25,805 nt of DNA, taken from an uncultured bacterium. Its GTDB lineage: Bacteria > Cyanobacteriota > Vampirovibrionia > Gastranaerophilales > Gastranaerophilaceae. Positions within the stretch are counted from its first letter, which is position 1; each line of letters opens with the position of its first letter. The notes below the pieces were generated by a model. That model did not search any database, was not told the origin of the DNA, and saw nothing but the letters and a program-made list of their open reading frames with translations. The position numbers and the translations under genes were made by a program. This document shows positions 7,867 through 14,324 of the stretch, piece after piece. Where the stretch lies: the NCBI GenBank assembly GCA_900547155.1, contig URFH01000033.1, positions 1-25,805 of the forward strand. The letters are read 5' to 3'.

Positions 7867-8511
7867 ATGCCTGATTATTTGAGCAAGGAAGAGATTAGAA
7901 AATGGAGAAGTTCACTGGAAAGAATCACTCTCGAAGAATACGCTCAAAGACTCGGAAAAGTCATAAGCGATGAAAAAGAAACTAACGATATGGTGGATAT
8001 AGCGCTCAAGCACAACTCGTTCACCACGATTGAGGAGGCTGCTCCTGTCAAAACATATCAGGTAAAAGCTGAAAAAATAAGCTCTCTTGCGCAGCAGTCG
8101 TTTGAACGCGAAAGAGAAATGGAAGATATCAGACTTTCTGCGAGAGAATCTGTACAGGCGAAAAAAGCCGGATTGAAAAAGCCCGAAAAATCCCAAAAAC
8201 CGGCAAAAACAGAAAAACCGAAAAAAGCTCCCGCAGCAAAACAACCTGCAGCACAAAAAGCTGAAAAACCTGCAATTTCAACAACAGAAAACATTCAGCT
8301 AACTTTCAAAAAGAACCTTACACCCCGCGAACAGGCTGTTTTTGAACATTTTCTTAATAACAAAAACCACATTGTATATGCAAAAGAGCTTGCGCAGGTT
8401 CTTGAGCTGCCCAGAGATTATGTTTACAAATATATCAAAAATCTTCGCGCTAAACTCAACGAAGACGCAATCCACAATGCGGACAACGGCGGTTTTGTAT
8501 TAAAAGTTTAG
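7867..8511 (+). CDS. Protein with a lysine-rich linker and a C-terminal winged-helix DNA-binding domain
   Basis: 214 residues in three parts. Residues 1-95 are charged and helical. Residues 98-138 are a low-complexity K/P/A linker. Residues 142-214 resemble the OmpR/PhoB-type winged helix: LTPREQAVFEHFL, then a recognition-helix region around LPRDYVYKYIKNLRAKL and a final GGFVL wing. There is no receiver domain, so it is not a standard response regulator. The basic linker could bind DNA non-specifically. AAGGAG lies 9 nt before ATG. It stands alone between a long leader and a terminator. DNA binding is an inference from the fold-like pattern; its targets are unknown. Confidence 0.7.
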   Translation: MPDYLSKEEIRKWRSSLERITLEEYAQRLGKVISDEKETNDMVDIALKHNSFTTIEEAAPVKTYQVKAEKISSLAQQSFEREREMEDIRLSARESVQAKKAGLKKPEKSQKPAKTEKPKKAPAAKQPAAQKAEKPAISTTENIQLTFKKNLTPREQAVFEHFLNNKNHIVYAKELAQVLELPRDYVYKYIKNLRAKLNEDAIHNADNGGFVLKV

Positions 8512-8539
8512 AATAAAATTGGAAAAGTTGAAAAAGATG

Positions 8540-8566
8540 AAAAGCCGCTTAATTAGCGGCTTTTTT
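8540..8566. terminator. Terminator overlapping the 3' end of rsmD
   Basis: A 10-bp perfect stem, AAAAGCCGCT/AGCGGCTTTT, with a 5-nt loop is followed by a T run to 8566 on the plus strand. It is nearly symmetrical, so it probably works in both directions. The last codons and stop of rsmD (8549-8563) lie inside it. Confidence 0.88.
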
Positions 8567-9094
8567 ATTCAAAAATGTTAAAATTTTATCCGAATATTTT
8601 TTCTGCTTGATGATTTCAAAGCCATTAAAATCAATTTTCAGGCTCTGCGGATGTTCAAGAACCAGAATTCCCCCTGATTTTAAAAGATTCTCCTCCTTAA
8701 TAATCCGGATAACCCCGTCATAAAGCCCCATTGCATAAGGAGGGTCAACGTAAATCACCCCGTAGGTTTTTGAAATGGTTTTGAGAAGTTTCAGGGCGTC
8801 GCCGCAAAAAATCCCCGCAGAAACGCCCAGTATTTTTGCATTTTCCTTTAAAAGCGCAAAGGTTTTCCGGTCTTTTTCAATAAAATCAACAGAATCAAAC
8901 CCGCGCGAAACAGCCTCAAAGCCCATTATCCCCGAACCCGCAAAAACATCCAAAAACGCCGAACCGTCAAAATCAATCAAATTCGCAAGAACATTAAAGA
9001 GGCTTTCGCGGGTTTTGGAAAGTGTAGGCCGCACATTGGAGCCTTTTGGTGAGATGATTTTTCTTGATTTTAAATAGCCGCCCGTGATTTGCAT
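8549..9094 (-). CDS. rsmD: 16S rRNA (guanine-966-N2)-methyltransferase
   Basis: Methylates G966 of 16S rRNA using S-adenosylmethionine. The 181-residue protein has the N-terminal GGYLKSRKI and RPTLSKTRESLFN typical of RsmD, the SAM-binding motif DVFAGSG (49-55) and the catalytic motif DPPY (117-120). Length is normal. It starts 4 nt after the rseP stop codon with no clear ribosome binding site, so translation is probably coupled to rseP. Its final residues KKAAN are encoded within a transcription terminator. Confidence 0.93.
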   Translation of the reverse strand: MQITGGYLKSRKIISPKGSNVRPTLSKTRESLFNVLANLIDFDGSAFLDVFAGSGIMGFEAVSRGFDSVDFIEKDRKTFALLKENAKILGVSAGIFCGDALKLLKTISKTYGVIYVDPPYAMGLYDGVIRIIKEENLLKSGGILVLEHPQSLKIDFNGFEIIKQKKYSDKILTFLNKKAAN

Positions 9095-9098
9095 GATT

Positions 9099-10469
9099 TT
9101 ATATCTGTTTTGTTACCAGAGCGAAGATATCGTTTAGAATAATCAGCAGCATCAGCGCTATGAGTATGAAAAATCCCGTATTTGCGACTCTTTCAATCGT
9201 TTTTTCGTTGACCGGACGGCCTTTGATTTTTTCAATAATCAAAAACATCAAATGCCCGCCGTCAAGTGCCGGAATCGGTAAAATATTGATAATAGCAAGG
9301 TTCATGCTGATAATAGCCGTCAAAAGCAACCCCTTAAACAGCCCCTGATTCTGGATTACATCCCCGCCGAGCTTTGTAATCGCAACAATTCCATGCAAAT
9401 CTTTCATCGGAATCTGCCCTGTGAACAGTTTTCCGAGCCCGATGACCATCATTTCCGTATTTGTCCAAAGATAATCAAAGGATTTTGTTAAAATTTGCGC
9501 AGGAGTTTTTGTCGGAATTAAAACCTCCTGAAGATTTTGCTGAATTCCAATCATACCCTTTTCATCAGAGTAAATCGGCTTGAGTTCAACCTCTTTTCCC
9601 CCGCGAAGAACCGTGAAATTCATCGGTTTTTGCGTATCGGAAAGCGCTTTTGCGATATTTTCAAGGGTAATGTTGTTATTTTCTTCAACAACGAAAGTTT
9701 TTTCTCCCTGAATTTTGTTTCTCAAATCGATTTCTTCTTTTGTGAGCTCGATTTCGCCTGTTTTTGGCTGCTCAAGCCCGAGAAGAACCTCATTTGAAAG
9801 TTTTATAGAATTTTCATCCGTTGGCGCAACAAGATTTATTTTCGTGCCTTTTGAGATTTCGCCATCGGTGATTTTCGGGTTTTTAGCCTGCAATTCACCC
9901 AGAACAGCCTCATATTTTTCCTGAGAAACAAAACCGTCGTGTTTTTTGCTCATCTGGGCGTATTTATTGACCTGAAAAGGATAAATTATCTCAGAACCGT
10001 TGATTTTAAGTATTTTATCGCCGGTTTGCATGCCGGATTTGTAAATTGCAGCCTCTTTTGGCGCAACGATTTTGGCAATATAAATATCATATTTGCCCGC
10101 AGGAAGCTTGTGCCAGATTATCGCAGTCATGACAACAAGAACAATCGCGCACAGAACATTCGCAATAACCCCTGCAGAAATAACAACAGCTCTTTGCCAT
10201 ACAGGCTTGTTGGAGAATCTTTCGGAAGAATCTTTCGGAATTTCAGAATTTTCATCATCATCCGGAAAAGAAACATACCCCCCGAGCAAAAGCGCATGGA
10301 CAAGAATCTTTGTATCGCCGATTTGCCCCTCAAAAAGCGTAGGCCCGAAAGGCAATCCGAAGCCGAATTTATCCACTTTTATACCCATCATTCTCGCTGC
10401 AAGGAAGTGCCCCGCCTCATGCACAAGAATAAGCAAGCTTATTAACAAAATCATTATAATTACGTTCAT
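9099..10469 (-). CDS. rseP: RseP-type site-2 intramembrane zinc metalloprotease
   Basis: Cleaves membrane-anchored anti-sigma factors or remnant signal peptides within the membrane. The 456-residue protein has the zinc motif HEAGH (H17, E18, H21) in its first transmembrane segment and the second signature NILPIPALDGGH near residues 394-406, where D403 is the third zinc ligand. A PDZ-like region lies between (about 125-330); it is interrupted by a charged stretch around residues 175-280 that is longer than in many homologues. Two further hydrophobic segments lie at the C-terminus. It is co-transcribed with rsmD and divergent from comF with a 70-nt gap. Its anti-sigma substrate is not in the window. 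Confidence 0.93.
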   Translation of the reverse strand: MNVIIMILLISLLILVHEAGHFLAARMMGIKVDKFGFGLPFGPTLFEGQIGDTKILVHALLLGGYVSFPDDDENSEIPKDSSERFSNKPVWQRAVVISAGVIANVLCAIVLVVMTAIIWHKLPAGKYDIYIAKIVAPKEAAIYKSGMQTGDKILKINGSEIIYPFQVNKYAQMSKKHDGFVSQEKYEAVLGELQAKNPKITDGEISKGTKINLVAPTDENSIKLSNEVLLGLEQPKTGEIELTKEEIDLRNKIQGEKTFVVEENNNITLENIAKALSDTQKPMNFTVLRGGKEVELKPIYSDEKGMIGIQQNLQEVLIPTKTPAQILTKSFDYLWTNTEMMVIGLGKLFTGQIPMKDLHGIVAITKLGGDVIQNQGLFKGLLLTAIISMNLAIINILPIPALDGGHLMFLIIEKIKGRPVNEKTIERVANTGFFILIALMLLIILNDIFALVTKQI

Positions 10470-10501
10470 TTTTCTCTCTCTTTCAGGTTGATGAGTTCCA
10501 T

Positions 10502-10532
10502 TTTACCATACAAACCCGATTCGTATTATAAT
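10502..10532 (+). promoter_or_regulatory. Candidate promoter of comF
   Basis: TTTACC (10502-10507), 19 bp, then TATAAT (10527-10532), with ATG starting 7 nt later at 10540. The layout equals that of the MCE gene promoter at 201-231. No ribosome binding site is present, so a leaderless mRNA is likely. Confidence 0.5.
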
Positions 10533-10539
10533 TATTAAT

Positions 10540-11193
10540 ATGATTAATATTTTTGCGCAATTGCTCGATTTGATATACAAAAAGCGTTGTTATTTCTGCC
10601 GTTCCTGTGCAGAATCCACTGTAATGTGCTCAAAATGTTACGATTCAATTGAACTTTTGCCGCCGCAGCCGGTCATAAAGCTTGATAATTTGCCGGTTTT
10701 CAGCGCTGCTGTTTATGCAAAGGACGTAACAAAGCTTATTCGCGCCGTAAAATACCACAACCAGTATGAACTTGCTCATTTTCAGGCGAAATTAATGTAC
10801 GATTTATGGAAAAATACAGAATATGCAGGAAAAAATTTTGTTATTGTGCCAGTTCCGCTGCACAAAAAGCGCTTGAAAAAGCGCGGTTACAATCATATGA
10901 CGCTGGTTGCGAACGAATTTGCAAAAATTAGCGGCTACGAAATAAAAGAAGAATTAATCGCCAGAATCAAGGAAACAAAAGCCCAGTACAGGCTTTCAAA
11001 AGAGGAAAGGCAGAAAAATCTGCACATGGCGTTCAAATGTGAGAAAAATTTGTACCGCGGGGAAAATCTCCTGATTATTGACGATATTTTGACCACAGGA
11101 AGCACGCTGCATGAGATAATTTCAGAGTTTGAACGCAACGGTATAAACAAAATCGTTTGCCTGACAACCAGCTGCACAGCGCAGCATGTTTAA
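10540..11193 (+). CDS. comF: ComF-family phosphoribosyltransferase-like protein
   Basis: 217 residues. The N-terminus has a zinc-finger-like cluster (C17, C20, C23, C30, C33), and the C-terminal half is a type I phosphoribosyltransferase fold with the PRPP loop IIDDILTTGSTLHE (179-192). VPVPLHKKRLKKRGYN (103-118) is the usual ComF/GntX signature. ComF proteins help DNA uptake during natural transformation in some species, while GntX-type members have other or unknown roles. No other competence gene is here, so the role is open. The start is the only ATG before the zinc finger and has no Shine-Dalgarno sequence. Confidence 0.9.
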   Translation: MINIFAQLLDLIYKKRCYFCRSCAESTVMCSKCYDSIELLPPQPVIKLDNLPVFSAAVYAKDVTKLIRAVKYHNQYELAHFQAKLMYDLWKNTEYAGKNFVIVPVPLHKKRLKKRGYNHMTLVANEFAKISGYEIKEELIARIKETKAQYRLSKEERQKNLHMAFKCEKNLYRGENLLIIDDILTTGSTLHEIISEFERNGINKIVCLTTSCTAQHV

Positions 11194-11200
11194 GATTTTC

Positions 11201-11324
11201 GTCACCATAAACTTGGTTCAGGGCCGCGAGGGCGTGGCCTATCAACTTCAATCTTGCGATTCCGAAATAAATTCGGAATGACGGCGCGGTTTCCGTCACC
11301 CTGAACTTGGTTCAGGGTCGCAAG
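11201..11324. repeat. Second palindromic repeat cluster
   Basis: Three 30-nt elements of the same family as at the left edge lie at 11201-11230 (plus, with a decayed left arm), 11253-11282 (minus, arms TTCCGAA/TTCGGAA) and 11295-11324 (plus, arms CCCTGAA/TTCAGGG). They alternate in orientation and begin 7 nt after the comF stop codon. They could act as a terminator or 3' end stabiliser for comF. The rest of the 266-nt gap up to the next promoter is AT-rich and shows nothing else. Confidence 0.85.
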
Positions 11325-11430
11325 GGCGCAAAAATCACGCTTCCTGCAGCAAAATTGATAAACATTTATCCCACTCTTCAAAATCCGGCATGAAAGCATT
11401 AATTTACAATTAAACAACAACCTCGATTTA

Positions 11431-11439
11431 TGCTAAAAT
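11431..11439 (+). promoter_or_regulatory. Extended -10 promoter for the ricT-like operon
   Basis: TG, C, TAAAAT forms an extended -10 element 20 nt before ATG 11460, with AAGGAAG as ribosome binding site in between. No convincing -35 box. Confidence 0.4.
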
Positions 11440-11459
11440 ATTAAAAAAGGAAGTTTTTA

Positions 11460-12356
11460 ATGACACAATACGCAGTAACAATTATAAAAAACATATTTCA
11501 TCCCCTGATTGTTCCGGAAACCGCGCATGTCGAGCAGGGGCAGCAGGTTCTTGTGAGAACGGAAAGCGGCGAGGAAGTTGCAAAGGTTTATGCAATTAGC
11601 GATGCGGTTGCAAAAGCCTGGCAGAAAAAGAAAACAGAACCGCTCCATTTAATTCGCGTTCTCGGCGAACACGACAGGGCTGCACTTGAAGAGCTTGAAA
11701 TTGCAGAGGAAGAAGCGTTCAAAACCTGCAAAAGTATGGTCGCAAGCCACAATTTGAACATGAATCTTGTCAAAACAAAATACACTTTTGACAAAAGAAA
11801 GATAACTTTCTACTACACCGCGCCGGAAAGGGTCGATTTTAGAGGGCTGCTTAAAGATTTAACGCAGGTGTTCAAACGCGTCCGCATTGATTTGCGGCAT
11901 ATCGGCGTGAGGGATGAAACCGCGCTGCTTGAGGGCAACGGGCTTTGCGGAAGACCCTTTTGCTGCTGCACTTTTTTGAGAAATTTTGAATCAATCAACA
12001 TAAAACTCGCAAAAGACCAGGGAATGCCCATTACTCCCGGAAAAATCTCCGGAACCTGCGGAAGATTGCTTTGCTGCCTTGATTATGAGTATAAAAACTA
12101 TATTGATTTTGCAAAACACATGCCGCCCATCGGCTCCGGCGTAATGACGCCCGACGGGCTCGGAAAAGTCTGCCTTTTGAACTTTTTGAGCGGAAAAATC
12201 ACGGTAAAACTTGAAGACGGCAAAATCAGCGAATACAAAAAAGAAGATATTGAAATGATTGACGGCGAAGTCAATATTGAAATTGACGACTCCGTAACCG
12301 CCGCATATCAGGAAGAACCGGAATACAATATCGACATAAAACAGCTGGAAGACTAA
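11460..12356 (+). CDS. ricT: PSP1-domain protein of the RicT/YaaT family
   Basis: 298 residues with a PSP1 domain (about 60-146) followed by the cysteine-rich block C163, C168-C170, C200, C205 and C206 (LCGRPFCCC and GTCGRLLCC), which is the RicT hallmark. In Bacillus, RicT joins RicA and RicF in an iron-sulfur complex that affects RNase Y processing, sporulation and competence. The function outside Firmicutes is unclear. A glutamate-rich tail (about 270-298) follows. The start is set by AAGGAAG. It is 12 nt upstream of the FlhA-C-like gene in what looks like a two-gene operon, so the two may act together. ricA and ricF are not here. Confidence 0.88.
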   Translation: MTQYAVTIIKNIFHPLIVPETAHVEQGQQVLVRTESGEEVAKVYAISDAVAKAWQKKKTEPLHLIRVLGEHDRAALEELEIAEEEAFKTCKSMVASHNLNMNLVKTKYTFDKRKITFYYTAPERVDFRGLLKDLTQVFKRVRIDLRHIGVRDETALLEGNGLCGRPFCCCTFLRNFESINIKLAKDQGMPITPGKISGTCGRLLCCLDYEYKNYIDFAKHMPPIGSGVMTPDGLGKVCLLNFLSGKITVKLEDGKISEYKKEDIEMIDGEVNIEIDDSVTAAYQEEPEYNIDIKQLED

Positions 12357-12368
12357 AAAGGACGAAAA

Positions 12369-13829
12369 ATGAAACCAACAGGCACCAGATATTGCATAAA
12401 AACCTGCTCAAGCGAAAACACGCAGGAGCTCGAAACCCTTTTAAACGAAATGTCCGCACAGGGCTGGGAAATTTATACAATGCACGAGGTCGAGGGCGAC
12501 GACGGTTTCAATTTCAACTGCATTTTCGCACGCGACGCGCAGGAAGAACCCGAAGAAGACGACGATTTTGATGAGCTTTTCGGCTACAAAACCCAGATGC
12601 AAAAGATGATTTCAGCTGAAAATGAGCCTTTTGAGCTTTGTGTTGATATTCAGAGAAAAATCAAAGACAAAAGGAACAGAATCAACAAAATCCGCGCACT
12701 TATTGATGAAACTTCCGAACATCAGCGCCAGAAACTTAACAAAGAAATGTCCGTTTGCATGGAGGAGCTTGCAGCCCTTAGAAAAGACCTCCAGCGCGTA
12801 ATTTCACCGGAAATTATGACTGATAAAATCGGACAGGACAAAATTTGTATAAAATTGAGCGAAGAAAACATTGAGCTCGTAAATCCGGATTTGGAAGCAA
12901 ATCTGGTGGCACAGACAGTAAAAATCAGGCAAAAACTTGCCGAAGAACTGGGTTATATCATACCGAAAATAAGATTTGAAAACGATGAAGCGCTTTTATC
13001 AAACGAATTTCAGATTGATGTGAGAGGCGTATGCGCTTTCAAAGGCGCTGTTTACCCCGGCTGCCTTATGTTTTTCAAAGATGAGCTGAATTCGCCCAAA
13101 GGCCTGAAAGACGCAATCAAGGAAGTTGACTTTTTGAGCGGAAAAAGCGTCCTCTGGGTGCCACAGGAGAAGACAAAAGACTTCTGGGCGCACGGTTTAA
13201 CCGCATCCGAGGTTGTTGCGCGCGCTCTGGAATACGTTTGTGTAAAATATGTTGAGGATATTTTTGATTATAACGATATAAACCGCTACATTGAGCTCGT
13301 CGGGGAAAATAACCTTTATTTAATTGAAAATATAATCCCTGATTTTGTATCAATTGCGGAGTTGAAGTTTATTCTCACAAATCTGATTAAAGAGCGGGTT
13401 TCTGTCAAAGATATCCTGTTTATTTTTGAAAAAATCAATGATTTTGCCGATGAGCAGACAAAAGAAGACCTTTTGTCAAAGGTTCGTCATGCGCTCGGAC
13501 GCCAGATTTCGCAAAGTGCGGCAAATGAAAACAATGTTATACAGGCTTTTGAGCTTTCTGCCGAGCATTTAAAATATTTTCAGGCGAAAATGTCAGGAAA
13601 AAATCCTGTTATCAGAATTGACAATTCCAGAATAAAAGCGATTGCGCAGGGTTTGTACAAAAATGCAGAAAAAGCAGGAATTCTGCCCGAAAATATCGTG
13701 CTTATCGTGCCGATGGAAATCCGCCAGATTACGGCGTTTGTTCTTGCGCAGCTGATGACAACTGTGAAAGTCATTGCAAGAGAAGAAATCGCAGGAGGAT
13801 ATCCTGTCGAGATTTTAGCTGAAGTTTAA
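12369..13829 (+). CDS. Soluble FlhA cytoplasmic-domain-like (FHIPEP) protein without membrane segments
   Basis: 486 residues, no transmembrane helix. Residues 5-55 resemble small DUF4177-type domains (LLNEMSAQGWEIYTM). Residues 56-70 are acidic and 75-145 form a charged, probably coiled-coil linker. Residues from about 155 to 486 follow the cytoplasmic half of FlhA/InvA export-gate proteins: KIRQKLAEELGYIIPKIRF (185-203), VLWV (261-264), IIPDFVSIAELKFILTNLI (322-340), VSVKDILFIFEKINDFA (344-360), VRHALGRQI (372-380) and a final Rossmann-like part. The conserved membrane half of FlhA (about 300 residues) is missing. AAGGA precedes the ATG. No flagellar gene lies nearby. Homology was judged by eye from remembered family patterns; function is unknown, perhaps a scaffold. 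Confidence 0.8.
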   Translation: MKPTGTRYCIKTCSSENTQELETLLNEMSAQGWEIYTMHEVEGDDGFNFNCIFARDAQEEPEEDDDFDELFGYKTQMQKMISAENEPFELCVDIQRKIKDKRNRINKIRALIDETSEHQRQKLNKEMSVCMEELAALRKDLQRVISPEIMTDKIGQDKICIKLSEENIELVNPDLEANLVAQTVKIRQKLAEELGYIIPKIRFENDEALLSNEFQIDVRGVCAFKGAVYPGCLMFFKDELNSPKGLKDAIKEVDFLSGKSVLWVPQEKTKDFWAHGLTASEVVARALEYVCVKYVEDIFDYNDINRYIELVGENNLYLIENIIPDFVSIAELKFILTNLIKERVSVKDILFIFEKINDFADEQTKEDLLSKVRHALGRQISQSAANENNVIQAFELSAEHLKYFQAKMSGKNPVIRIDNSRIKAIAQGLYKNAEKAGILPENIVLIVPMEIRQITAFVLAQLMTTVKVIAREEIAGGYPVEILAEV

Positions 13830-13837
13830 TCGGATGA

Positions 13838-14311
13838 TTATCTAAAATACCGATTCATAACTTCCGGACTCAGAACTTTTCCGTTTTCCTTTGCTTTTTT
13901 GATTATATTAAACAAATGCTCAACAAGCGGGAATGGACTGCAATGCTCTTTTACAACCTGCTTAAAAATCGAATCCTCCGCAAATAAAACTTTTGTTCTT
14001 GTAACATTTTCAAGCTCCGGCAAAAAATCACGGGCAAAATATGAAACAACATCGGTATTTTTGTTGTCTTTCAGCAATGCTCTGCTGTATTGTGTGCCAA
14101 AAACCTCATTAAAAACACGCAAAGAATAGAGTTTTCCCTTTTTGGTTTCCCGTGACATAATATCAACAACCGTCGTCGGCTCACCCATACAAGCAAAATT
14201 CCGTTTTAAAACGTCAAGCTTTTCCGGCGTATCTTTTAGATAAAAAACGGCTCTGGTGCCGAGTTTTGCGCCAAAATTTTGATAATAATTTGCATGTTGC
14301 CGGACTTTCAT
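13838..14311 (-). CDS. Hypothetical protein downstream of glgA-like gene
   Basis: 157 residues, mixed alpha/beta and basic, with no signal peptide or transmembrane helix. I recognise no family or motif; it has only two cysteines and no obvious catalytic signature. The reading frame starts 13 nt after the stop codon of the glycosyltransferase gene, with AGGGG about 10 nt before ATG, so it is likely co-transcribed and could be accessory to it. It converges on the FlhA-C-like gene with only an 8-nt gap and no visible terminator. Codon use looks like that of its neighbours, which supports a real gene. Confidence 0.65.
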   Translation of the reverse strand: MKVRQHANYYQNFGAKLGTRAVFYLKDTPEKLDVLKRNFACMGEPTTVVDIMSRETKKGKLYSLRVFNEVFGTQYSRALLKDNKNTDVVSYFARDFLPELENVTRTKVLFAEDSIFKQVVKEHCSPFPLVEHLFNIIKKAKENGKVLSPEVMNRYFR

Positions 14312-14324
14312 ATTTATTTGACCC

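Noticed and set aside
9939..10445. A 168-residue plus-strand open frame
   Set aside because: Antisense shadow of rseP, which has intact zinc-protease motifs.
12369..13829. A pseudogene remnant of flhA
   Set aside because: The frame is intact over 486 codons, has its own ribosome binding site and an added N-terminal domain, and matches its neighbours in codon use; a maintained gene fits better.
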